This document shows positions 34,150 through 43,286 of a stretch of 64,000 bases of DNA, one piece after another. This stretch comes from Rhodococcus opacus B4. GTDB lineage: Bacteria > Actinomycetota > Actinomycetes > Mycobacteriales > Mycobacteriaceae. Positions within the stretch are counted from its first letter, which is position 1; the number at the start of each line of letters is the position of its first letter. The notes under the pieces were generated by a model, which saw only the letters and a list, made by a program, of their open reading frames with translations, had not been told where the DNA came from and did not search any database. The position numbers and the translations under genes were made by a program. Where the stretch lies: NCBI RefSeq assembly GCF_000010805.1, contig NC_012520.1, positions 1 through 64,000 of the forward strand, written 5' to 3'.

Positions 34150-35000
34150 GTCCTGGCTGTCGGTTCTCGGTCGATCTGGCGCGTTTCTCACATAGGTGGC
34201 GCGGCGTTGGCGCAGTTTCTCGCCCGGGTGGCGCATGCCTCGGTGCTGGGAGAGATTGCGCAGTTGAGCCGTGCCGATGACGAGTTCGAGGCGGTGTTCG
34301 TCTCCGGGTCCGGGGTGGAGCGTCGGGTGCCGTGGCGGTGGTTGCCGGGAGGTGGTCGACGAACTGGAACGGCCGGTGAGGTCGTTCCTATCGGTTCTCA
34401 GCTGATCTGGCGGGAGTTCTCACACATGTGGCGAGGCTCCTCATCCGAAGTGGCGGAAGCGGTGGAACCGCAGTTCCACGTGTTGCAGTCGCGCCGATTC
34501 GGGTGCCTCTGTCCCCAGAATCCGCCAGATCGCGTGAGAAGGGGTTGATGACGACATGACCGCGACAAGTGGCGCACCGCAGCTCACGGCAGGGCGCCAC
34601 CGCCAGATCGCTCAAGAACCGACACTGGCTCAATGAAGGTGGCGGAGGATCACTGAATCTGGCGAGTCGTGTCGGCTATCTGGCGGACGGCTCAGTGGAG
34701 CTGGGAGAGTTGGCCGGGCGAGATCACCCAGTATCACCTGGTGTAGCTGCGAATCGGCGAAACCTTCATCTCCATACTTATTTCCGTACTCGCCAAATTC
34801 AATGAGTCGCTCATCAAGGCAACGACGCACCGAGCCTGGCGAACCGCTGGTCAGGTCCGCCAGATTCATTGAGTCAGGACAGGATTTGTCCTGACTCAGT
34901 GCATCTGATGATGCCGACTCGGCGAATCTGATGCCGACTCGGCGAATCTGATGCCGGCGTCGGTCAATCTGATGCCCGGTGTAGTGAATCTGATGCGGAG
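34150..35000. repeat. Repeat-dense non-coding region (ATCTGGCG / AATCTGATG motifs, hairpin)
   Basis: The octamer ATCTGGCG occurs four times on the plus strand (about 34174, 34403, 34657, 34679) and three times inverted (about 34526, 34602, 34853). A 45-base segment around GGTTCTC..GATCTGGCG and TTCTCACA..GTGGCG is repeated at 34158 and 34388. From 34911 to 34997, AATCTGATGCC-type units recur at about 20-base steps. A perfect 12-base stem TGAGTCAGGACA (34870-34881 with 34887-34898) stands between the two groups. No gene is convincing. Multiple terminal repeats of an IS21-like relic, or an oriT/recombination site, are both possible. Confidence 0.55.
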
Positions 35001-35319
35001 TTCCCTGGTCAGCGCTCCGACAGCGCGTGCTGCCTTATCGAGAGGATCGCGACAACAGGCCGCCGTTCCGTGTGCATCCGATTGGTTAAGCCACGCGCGA
35101 CGAGGTCACGCCGCCAATCTGATGCATCGTAGAACAGGATCGTTCCCGCATCGGTTTCGTTGAGTCGGGACACGGCGATTGCCGTAACAGCATTGCGGTG
35201 GCGCAAGGTCTGGTCAATGGGATGAGGATGGGACGCCTCCCAGAGGACTCCGATATGAGGCGATGAGCGCACAACTTCCAGATTTGGAGCGAGCACGGAC
35301 CAGGAAACTTGGCAGCGCG
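35001..35319. other. Spacer upstream of the coupling ATPase
   Basis: No convincing gene. A minus-strand frame at 35009-35329 (for example TILFYDASDWRRDLVARGLT) has some protein character but no start context or recognised family. Confidence 0.3.
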
Positions 35320-35364
35320 TGTCACACAAGCTCCCTTACCGGGATCTTCCTCCGAGTAGGAGAG
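35320..35364 (+). promoter_or_regulatory. Shared TGTCAC-N16-GGATCTTCC element, copy 3 (coupling ATPase)
   Basis: TGTCACACAAGC at 35320, 16 bases after TGTCAC the GGATCTTCCTCC from 35342, then GAGTAGGAG. It lies 225 bases before the FtsK/TcpA-type gene, in the same orientation. Confidence 0.65.
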
Positions 35365-35588
35365 ATCAATCAGCGGCGAGGTTGTGTGCTCGCTCGCGCA
35401 GGAGGGAGCAGCGTGGAAATGCGAACTGATCAGCGATCTGCGAACGCAAGGTTGCCGCGGCACCGATCGGCAGTTGGATACGCCGAGTCAGGATCAGGAA
35501 GTACGAATTGGCGAGCGGAAGGCGATCGCGGCGTCAGTGCCGGCACGCTCGTAATCTCCTCGCCGACTTGTGACGGCGAGGCCTGGCG

Positions 35589-37943
35589 ATGACAACAACA
35601 CCTCCGCAGCAAAGTGGTGCGCGGTTCGCACGCTCTCCCCGAATCAGTTCCTTGCCGCCGCGGCCGCACACCTGGCTCCGCGACAGTTTCTGCTTGGGAA
35701 CGACCGCGGTCGGTGCCAGCGCCGCCGCTCCGCTGTTCGGATACAGCGCCCTCGCGATGCCCGCCGCGGCGAGCTTGTCGATCGCTGCCCTCTACGCCGG
35801 ATTAGCCGGCAAACGTAACCAGCTTCGCGATGTCGACGTCGACGAAGTGATCGAAAGACTGTGTCCGATCGTGGGGCTGCCGGAGGCCACCCGGGCAGTG
35901 CTGTCGACATCGAAATGGAGCAGTGGATGGCCGGGACTTCCGAGGAAACTCACCGTGCACTACGACTCCACACAGGCACTGAATGACGAGACGTGGCTCG
36001 CTGATATCTGCGGGGTCTTCGAAGATCAAGGGTGGGGTTTCTTCGAACTCGACAAGCACGACCCCGCCCGCCGGCGCCTGATCTTCACGCCCGCTGCCGA
36101 GCCGGAACGAGAAGTTTCCGACAGCGACCAGGTTGTGCGCGCGAAGAGGATCATCGCCCAACTGTTGGGCCCGACCGCGACCGTAACCGTGATCGACGTC
36201 GCCGCCGAAACCGGCGAAGTGACCTCAATGGAAGTACGTCACGAACTTGGTCCGAAACTGGAATCGGATGGCTACCGGACCCGCGTCGAACGAGGAATGA
36301 GCGCGACATTGCCCGGTCGCTGGCGAGCACGGTGGAACCTTGAAACGGATTGGGTTCGATTCGAGCAACGCACAGCATTCCCGGACAGTGTCTGGTTGCC
36401 GGCACCGGACCTCGACCCCGGTGCCGACCTCATGGCCAGCTACGACTCGGTGGAAATTCCGTACGGAATCGACGAAGACGGCAACGAGGTTGTGTGGCGG
36501 CCGGCGATCGACCCGAACCTGATGCTGATCGGCCCACCCGGAAGCGGTAAGACCGTGACCGCACACAATCTGTTGGTCAACTTCTCGCGACGTGGATGGC
36601 CGATCTGGGTCCTCGACGGCAAGTACGTCGAATTCCTGGGATTCCAGGACTGGCCCAACGTACAAGTCGTCGCTACAACCATCGAGCAGCAAGTGGCGTT
36701 GGTCCACCGCGCCCGCGATCTCATGGAGTTCCGCTACCAGAAGATCGTTACCGGCGAGGCGACAGAAGCGGACTTCGAACCAGTACTGGTCTTTCTCGAC
36801 GAATGGGCCGAGTTCCGCGGCAACGTCGAAGATTGGTACTCCAGGGTTAAACCGAAAGGTGGCGCCCGACAGCCGCCGGTGCTCAACATGCTCGCGTCGA
36901 TGGCACGCAAGGCCCGAACCTCGCGAGTGCATCTAGTCTTCGGAACTCAGCGTCCCGACGCGCAGTACTTCCTCGGCGACATGCGTGACAACTTCGCCAT
37001 GCGCATCTCCATGGGCCGGCTCTCACCACAAGGGGCACTCATGATGTGGCAATCACCGACGATCGGTACCAGCGTGCCCCGCAAGTGCCGCGGCCGCGGC
37101 ACCACCGTCACCGACAACTATCAGCCCATCGAGATCCAGTGCTACCGCGTACCCGACCCACGCAAGACGCGAGCCGGCACCTTCGAGTCCGATCTGCTCG
37201 ACACCCTCCGACCCCCGATAACACGCCATCCACGATTGCTGATCGTCCCACCGGACGAACTTCCGGACATCGACGCCACCGACGACACGTCAGAACCGGC
37301 ACCGCTGACATACTTCGACTACATCGAAGCCGAATGGGTACTGGCCACCGACCGACCCGACCTCGATCCGGTGCTAAGAAGAGCGAAGATGACCCACGAA
37401 ACCGATCGGCGTCTCGCGTCACCGACGGCGCTCCTCGGGCTACTCGGGGGCCGCGCCGAGCCCACCAACGAAGCAGCGGTAGAGCTCGACGACTACCGCA
37501 CCCCGACAGCCGCCGGCGCCACCGATGCCGCCTCGTTCTTAGACCAGCTCTCTGCTCCACAACTCGGTGAATCCTCCGCCGCTCGGGCGGAGTCCTCACG
37601 CGCTCGACTAGCCCTGGTCAAAGAGTCAGCAGCAACCGAACCAGAGATACCGGCGGACGGCGGAGCCGAGGTCTTCGACATACCGGAGGATTCACCTGAC
37701 ACCTACGAGGACCAGTACGGGCCGGTCCGCGATGTTCGCGCCGCCGATGTCGCACTCGGCGACCTATTGCTGATGGAGGACATCGACGAATGGGTCGTCG
37801 TAGACACCGATCCCGAGCCGGACATCATCGAAGACTCATTGCTTTCGCTGACCTGGCGCAGCGACACCGATGAGTTCGGCGACCTCGCCTTACCTGACAG
37901 CTCCTACGTATCAATTCGCAAACCCATCCAGGTATCGGGCTGA
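35589..37943 (+). CDS. FtsK/TcpA-type coupling ATPase
   Basis: 784 residues. Two membrane helices near the N-terminus (about 37-70, FCLGTTAVGASAAAPLFGYS, ALAMPAAASLSIAALYAGLA). The FtsK/SpoIIIE motor domain has Walker A GPPGSGKTVT (about 315-324) and Walker B PVLVFLDEWAE (about 397-407), then VFGTQRPDAQYFLGDMRDNF, the usual sensor region. The C-terminal 230 residues are acidic and low in structure. It probably delivers DNA to the VirB4/VirB6 channel as TcpA does for Gram-positive plasmids, or acts as a TraB-like translocase. The shared promoter-like element upstream ties it to the transfer operon. The start ATG 35589 has a modest GCGAGG site. Confidence 0.85.
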   Translation: MTTTPPQQSGARFARSPRISSLPPRPHTWLRDSFCLGTTAVGASAAAPLFGYSALAMPAAASLSIAALYAGLAGKRNQLRDVDVDEVIERLCPIVGLPEATRAVLSTSKWSSGWPGLPRKLTVHYDSTQALNDETWLADICGVFEDQGWGFFELDKHDPARRRLIFTPAAEPEREVSDSDQVVRAKRIIAQLLGPTATVTVIDVAAETGEVTSMEVRHELGPKLESDGYRTRVERGMSATLPGRWRARWNLETDWVRFEQRTAFPDSVWLPAPDLDPGADLMASYDSVEIPYGIDEDGNEVVWRPAIDPNLMLIGPPGSGKTVTAHNLLVNFSRRGWPIWVLDGKYVEFLGFQDWPNVQVVATTIEQQVALVHRARDLMEFRYQKIVTGEATEADFEPVLVFLDEWAEFRGNVEDWYSRVKPKGGARQPPVLNMLASMARKARTSRVHLVFGTQRPDAQYFLGDMRDNFAMRISMGRLSPQGALMMWQSPTIGTSVPRKCRGRGTTVTDNYQPIEIQCYRVPDPRKTRAGTFESDLLDTLRPPITRHPRLLIVPPDELPDIDATDDTSEPAPLTYFDYIEAEWVLATDRPDLDPVLRRAKMTHETDRRLASPTALLGLLGGRAEPTNEAAVELDDYRTPTAAGATDAASFLDQLSAPQLGESSAARAESSRARLALVKESAATEPEIPADGGAEVFDIPEDSPDTYEDQYGPVRDVRAADVALGDLLLMEDIDEWVVVDTDPEPDIIEDSLLSLTWRSDTDEFGDLALPDSSYVSIRKPIQVSG

Positions 37944-38042
37944 GCTGGCAACGACGACTGCTGTCGCGCCCGTCGCACTCAGTATGGCTGGACACTCGCT
38001 CAGCCTCCACGGATAAGACGAAGCGCCAGGCGAGAATGAACT

Positions 38043-39617
38043 GTGCCGCCCATTCTGCTCACCCAGTTGCAGCCGACCGAGCCTCCAGCTCCGCCGGAGA
38101 TCCCGGCCGAACCTCTGCCACCTGCTGAGATTCCATCGTCCCCGACGATCCCCGTCACACTCGAAGACTTGAAGAGCTTCCTCGAAGCGGCATCTCCGAC
38201 ACCCGGATTGCTGACTCAACCATGGGCCACCCTCCTCGCGAGCCTTGCTGTCCTCGGATCCGGATATCTCGTATATAGGAACGGAAATAAAACACGAAAA
38301 CAGGCCGAGATACACTTCGGAACCTCTCATGACCTCGAAGTCACTCGCAGTCTGCGTGACAGATTTACCACCATCGCCGGCCAACTCGCGGACCCGGCCT
38401 CCGCCGTTCGTACTGCTGGCGTCTACGCAATGGAAGCTCTTGCCAACGACTGGCTGGCACGCGGGGATAAGTCCGAGGCGCAAGCTTGCATCAACGTCCT
38501 GTGCAGCTACGTCCGCGCGCCCTACGCACAAGCACAGGGGCGCGGTCAGAATCAAACGAACAGAATAATCCGCATCAGTCTTACAGACCGCGTCGTCGAA
38601 GAACACTATGAATACCGCCAGGACGACCGAGAAGTACGTCAGAGCATCATTCGCACGATCGCTGCTCACTTAAAAGCTAATGGTAAGGGCAACTGGAGCG
38701 ATCTCGACTTCGACTTCACTGGCGCGCACCTCGACAACGCGGACTTCTCTTACGCAATTTTCAACAAACCTGCTCGCTTCGAACGCGCACAGTTCCTTGG
38801 AGCATCTGCCCGATTTGAGCATGCGACTTTCACGGCTTCAGCCACTTTCGGTGAGGCTCGATTCTGCAGCGGCCTCACAATATTTGACGATGCGAAGTTT
38901 CACGGCCCCAATAACAAATTCTCTGGCGCAAAGTTCGGAAGCAGGTACAACAGATTCGATCGAGTCGAGTTCACGGGCGGCATCACAAACTTCACGGATT
39001 GCGAGTTCGAGGGTGAGGATACAGCCTTCGATAGCGCTCGGTTCGAGAGTAAAAACACGCTGTTCACCGGCGCTAAGCTGCTCAGCAAAAGAACATGGTT
39101 CGTCGAAGCCACCTTCGAGAGCGAGATGACGTCGTTCGATCGATCAACGTTCGATGGAGAAGCAGTCTCATTTGACCAGGCCAAATTTCGAGGAAAGAAT
39201 ACGACGTTCAAAAATGCAGAATTTTCGGGCGGACTCACTGATTTCAATGCCGCCGAGTTTCGCGCAGAAGCGACGCGCTTCGGGTATGCGAAGTTCAATG
39301 GAGATCAAACTTCGTTTGATAAATCGACGTTCGGTGACACAAGGGCAAAGTTTGGTGGTACGGAGTTCAATAGCGTGAGTGGAACCACGTTTCATGAGGC
39401 AAGATTCATTGGCGGACGCATAACTTTCGGGTGGGCCATTTTCAACGGCCCCGCATCGTTTGAACGGCCGGAAGTGTGGGCGAACGTAGAATTTGACTGG
39501 AGTGCCCAAATTCCATACGAGATGAGAAAAAGAAAGCCGCAGAATGTTTTGCCGGACGTCTGGCCCCCCGCTTTGATGGACTCGCATGGTGCGGAGGAGG
39601 AAGAAGAGCAGGACTAG
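38043..39617 (+). CDS. Membrane-anchored pentapeptide-repeat protein
   Basis: 524 residues from a GTG start. The proline-rich N-terminus is followed by one transmembrane helix (about 61-78, TLLASLAVLGSGYLVYRNGN), a helical linker (RSLRDRFTTIAGQLADPASA, VRTAGVYAMEALAND) found before such repeats in actinomycetes, then about 250 residues of repeats with Phe every fifth position (FTGAHLDNADFSYAIFNKPA; FSGAKFGS..FDRVEF). They would fold as a right-handed quadrilateral beta helix. The tail is acidic (HGAEEEEEQD). Some family members mimic DNA or protect gyrase, but these are membrane forms of unknown role. The base use is AT-richer than the neighbours, a sign of recent transfer. Confidence 0.8.
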   Translation: MPPILLTQLQPTEPPAPPEIPAEPLPPAEIPSSPTIPVTLEDLKSFLEAASPTPGLLTQPWATLLASLAVLGSGYLVYRNGNKTRKQAEIHFGTSHDLEVTRSLRDRFTTIAGQLADPASAVRTAGVYAMEALANDWLARGDKSEAQACINVLCSYVRAPYAQAQGRGQNQTNRIIRISLTDRVVEEHYEYRQDDREVRQSIIRTIAAHLKANGKGNWSDLDFDFTGAHLDNADFSYAIFNKPARFERAQFLGASARFEHATFTASATFGEARFCSGLTIFDDAKFHGPNNKFSGAKFGSRYNRFDRVEFTGGITNFTDCEFEGEDTAFDSARFESKNTLFTGAKLLSKRTWFVEATFESEMTSFDRSTFDGEAVSFDQAKFRGKNTTFKNAEFSGGLTDFNAAEFRAEATRFGYAKFNGDQTSFDKSTFGDTRAKFGGTEFNSVSGTTFHEARFIGGRITFGWAIFNGPASFERPEVWANVEFDWSAQIPYEMRKRKPQNVLPDVWPPALMDSHGAEEEEEQD

Positions 39618-39971
39618 CGTCATCCTCGCGCGGCACACGTGGCCCCGCCCAACCCTGTTGTGGAAGTCGATGCACTTTTCCCAAGGGGGGCGGCTGGGGT
39701 GAGGATGCCTCGCGCAGAATCAAACGTACTGCTTGCAGAATCTGCTTGGACAAACTGCTTGCAGCTCTGCAGTGAGGGGACGATCGCGGCTTCGGGATAC
39801 CGCGTGACCTGGCCGCTGACCTTTAGCTCGCGCAACGGGCGGTTGCAGCTTCGAACGGTAGATGTGCCGCGAGGAATCGATGAGACGTGCGACGACGTGG
39901 ACTCCGGCGTGCTCCGATATCGTGACTCCACTAATGGCTTTTTGAGGCGTGGGCAGAGGCGGTAAGGAATC
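39618..39971. other. Spacer without a convincing gene
   Basis: Open frames exist on both strands (for example 39639-39965 plus) but none has a good start, known family or typical codon use. Nothing else stands out. Confidence 0.4.
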
Positions 39972-41135
39972 TTGGGAAGGTCCCGGCGCAGTCGAAAGAA
40001 TGGCGCTGCACAACAACCACGCGCAGGGCTGGCCTCAGAACAGTTCTCTGAGCTGAACGCAACCTTCTATACCGGGGATCCCGCTGAGTACTTGCGCATG
40101 CGTATCGAGTCGTTGTCACTGACGCTGTGTGACGACTCGGCCCTAGCGCCTGCGTTCGGCTCTGCCCGCCGTGTGGGCATTGCGGAATTCGGCGCGATGC
40201 AGCCGCCGGACGAGGATGCGCGAGTCCGCTACGTCAGGTCCGAAGCTGTTGTGATCCTGCATCACTCCGCGGAAACACTCCTGAGGATGTACTTCGCGCA
40301 CGTCGCTTACCCTCATTGCCCCTGGGTGGGTATCGCGTCGTCTCGGACGCCGGGTGAGTTCAAGGACAAGTGCCTCAAGGTCGCACATCACGGTGTGAAG
40401 CGGGACAACGTCGCTACAGTCTTCATGGGCGGCACCGACCCGAGGGGTGCCGCAGTACGCCTTACCGACGACCAGTTCGAGGCGTCGGTGGAGGCGCTGA
40501 CCAGCCTTCTTCTCTTTTGCGCTGAGCGATTCTTGTCGGAGTCCTTCATCTACAACGCTGCGAAGCACGGCTCGAGCACAGTCAACCCCGAGCACCCGCT
40601 TCGAGGTTGAACCTCCGGGTGGTGGCGATCGTATTCCGATTTCGTCGGGATCGATGCTGACGTATCTGCACAAACCCGAGCGGCCCGGGTCACGGTCGGG
40701 CCCAGAATGGTTTGTCAGCGCCACCGGCACTCTCCCGGATCAGGACTTGGGTGTGGCTCTGTTGATCCAACGCGCGGTCTCCTCCCTATGGGATGTCGCG
40801 CGCCGTCGGTACACCGGACAGTCGGGCAGCATCAGCGTGTTCTCCCCGACGATGATTCTGGATACGGTCAACGGGCCAGTGCAGAACTCTCTCAACATAG
40901 TCCGGACGATTTCATTGAGCTACCGAAGAAGGGCAGCGATGGATCCATTTCGGAAGTGAGAGTGAACTTCACCCGTCAGGCTTTGGATGAAGGCTGGGAT
41001 TCCTCCACTCCTGGCTTTCGACCAGTCAACCTTGTACGCGTTGATCTATCCCGTCGACAGAGGGATCTTCCGCCGATCACGGTCAGCAGGCAGAATTTGC
41101 TTCCGTTCTCACCGAAAGGCAGTACACGAGTCTGA
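39972..41135 (+). pseudogene. Hypothetical gene with two compensating frameshifts
   Basis: The first frame (212 residues, TTG start after TAAGGAATC) carries SEAVVILHHSAETLLRMYFA and RFLSESFIYNAAKHGSSTVN, then stops at 40610. The next frame continues without a gap as FEVEPPGGGDRIPISSGSML and LGVALLIQRAVSSLWDVARR to about 40890. The original frame then resumes with DDFIELPKKGSDGSISEVRV to 41135. The three parts read as one soluble protein of about 385 residues broken twice. No family is recognised. If these are sequencing errors the gene may be intact. Confidence 0.5.
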
Positions 41136-41650
41136 CTTCCCGGTGGGCGCGTCACGGCATTACAGGCTATATGATGACGCCGTCGCGGGGGAGAACCTGT
41201 GCAGGACAGTCGCGGACTTGTGGGTGGCTGCCGCGGCGGCAAACAAGCACGATCGAGAGATATCACCCGGCCGACTTGCCGATCGTAGTCGCAACACCAG
41301 CCAAGAACGGTGAGACCGATGGTATGAGGTTGCCCCTCGGGAGTGGACACCGGATTTCATGCGGCGACTGACAGCGTAGACGACGCGATGAGTCGTTGTT
41401 CGAACTCCACTGGGGTGAGGTATCCGAGGGCGGAGTGACGGCGACGTCGATTGAAGTACGAGAGCCACTCGAACAGGTCCAGCCGTGCCTGCGACTTCGA
41501 CGTCCAACTCCGTCCGTGCAGCCACTCCCTCTTGAGTCCTTGGAAGAACGACTCGGCGAGAGCATTATCGTAACTCGAGCCGACCCGTCCTCGACTTAGC
41601 TGAATCCCATGACGGCGGCATACATCGACGAAAGCTGCTGCGGTGTACTG

Positions 41651-43100
41651 GGCGGATTCAACCGGTCGTCGCAACACCGTGCCGTGAGGACGAGTGTACC
41701 TGTTCGGCAAACACTTCCGCTGGAGTTCTCCAACCGTGCACTTTTCGGGGGCGGTTGTTGAGCGCATCGGCGACCGCCTGAAGCTCACGGAACTTGTATC
41801 GGGACAGATCAGTTCCCTTCGGAAAATATTGTCGCAGCAGCCCATTGGTGTTCTCATTCGTTCCGCGCTGCCATGGACTGTACGGATCACAGAAGTAGAC
41901 ACGGATACCCGTAGATGCCGTCAGCTCGGCATGACGCGCGAGTTCCTTTCCGCGATCCCACGTCACGGATCTGCGTAGATGCTCGGGCAGCGGTGACAGC
42001 GTCGCGGCCAGAGCATCACGAACGGACTCCGAACCATATCCGGACAGCGCCGGCCCGTTCTTCACCATCGCCGCTGTTCCATAGCCCTTCAGTCGCGGCA
42101 GGTGTAGTAGAGTCGTGTATCTGCTGGTGCGCTCGACGAGCGTGCCGATCGCGGACCGGGTCAGACCGATGATGAGGTCGCCCTCCCAATGCCCCGGCGT
42201 CTTCCGGCTCTCGACCTCCTCCGGACGGGCGCTGATGGTCACCTCCTCGGTGATAAATCCGGTGCGCTGCTTCCGTGCTCGCGCACGAGGCTTTCGCAGC
42301 GCCCGGCCGGTGCGCAAGCACGCGACGAGCTCCCGCTCCAGGCCGCCGCGACCCTCGATGTAGAGCGATTGGTAGATCGCCTCAGGTGAAATGCGCATCG
42401 TCGGGTCCTCCGGATAGTCGATCGGTAGGCGATTCGAGATCTGCTCCGGACTCCACGCCGTCGCCCACCGACGATCACCGCGCCGAGGCTTGTTTCGGCC
42501 AATCCAAGCGGCATCCGGACCGGACACCACGGTTCCATCGTCGGCACGAATCACACCAGACAGTTTGTCCTGCACATATTCTCGTAGCCGATCGTGTTCG
42601 GCGAGCTTCGCTGGTTTTGGGCGCCTCGCGGCGAGGTCGGCCTTCCACTGTGCGGTCGACGCTCGGTATGTGAGCTTGCCATTGCGGGTGGCGGCGTTCC
42701 GCCGCAACTCCCGCGAGATCGTCGACGGTGACCGTCCGATCCGGTCAGCGATGTCGCGCATACTCATACCCTTGGCTCGCAGCAGCGCGATATCCTCACG
42801 CTCGGTGAACGACAGGTACCTCCCCGAGACCGGGGTCAACTCGATCGGTGGCATCCCACCAGCCTGGCGGAACCACCGTGTCCCCACCGGCCCCGACACG
42901 CCGCATGTGGTCGCTGCGTCGTCGCTCGTGAGACCCTCGGCGATCCGCGTCCAGAATGCCCGCTCTAGATCTCGGCGTATCGGAGGCCGTCCCGGTGACC
43001 GCATCACCGCACGCCCCGTCAACGCTGCTGCCCACCCGGGTGGTCGTCCCATTCCCACACCTCCGTTATCGAGGTGTTGCTTCCACCGGTTGAGCCTGGT
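41651..43100 (-). mobile_element. IS30-family element, copy 1 (1,450 bp)
   Basis: Ends ACCAGGCTCAACCGGTGGAA and GGCGGATTCAACCGGTCGTC (as read inwards) share CAACCGGT..GCAACACC. The 3-bp duplication CTG (CAG on the transposase strand) is at 41648-41650 and 43101-43103. An element of exactly the same length and encoding the same transposase lies inverted at 55080-56529. Confidence 0.9.
41658..43052 (-). CDS. IS30-family transposase
   Basis: 464 residues from ATG 43052; an open frame upstream belongs to the interrupted IS3 gene. The N-terminal HTH_38-type domain has LSFTEREDIALLRAKGMSMR and DIADRIGRSPSTISRELRRN. The DDE core has D in HWEGDLIIG, D in SVTWDRGKEL and E in RGTNENTNGLLRQYFPKGTD, all typical of IS30. 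It cuts and joins element ends and selects the target. Its protein is identical to that of copy 2. Confidence 0.92.
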   Translation of the reverse strand: MGRPPGWAAALTGRAVMRSPGRPPIRRDLERAFWTRIAEGLTSDDAATTCGVSGPVGTRWFRQAGGMPPIELTPVSGRYLSFTEREDIALLRAKGMSMRDIADRIGRSPSTISRELRRNAATRNGKLTYRASTAQWKADLAARRPKPAKLAEHDRLREYVQDKLSGVIRADDGTVVSGPDAAWIGRNKPRRGDRRWATAWSPEQISNRLPIDYPEDPTMRISPEAIYQSLYIEGRGGLERELVACLRTGRALRKPRARARKQRTGFITEEVTISARPEEVESRKTPGHWEGDLIIGLTRSAIGTLVERTSRYTTLLHLPRLKGYGTAAMVKNGPALSGYGSESVRDALAATLSPLPEHLRRSVTWDRGKELARHAELTASTGIRVYFCDPYSPWQRGTNENTNGLLRQYFPKGTDLSRYKFRELQAVADALNNRPRKVHGWRTPAEVFAEQVHSSSRHGVATTG

Positions 43101-43286
43101 CTGTGATCCGCGGTCGCTGTGGAAGATAACGCCACCGACGTCACCACCGCGGGTGCGCACCGCCATCTCGATCGCGTCCGTGACGAGATCGGTGCGCATG
43201 TGGTCAGCGATCGACCAGCCCACCACCCGGCGTGAGAAGATGTCGATCACCGTGGCCATTATGTGGAATCAGGATTGTCAAGTTCA

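Noticed and set aside
43053..43259. Extension of the IS30 transposase to a 533-residue protein
   Set aside because: The extra N-terminal residues are the interrupted IS3 transposase read through the IS30 end; copy 2 shows the true start at the MGRPPGW methionine.
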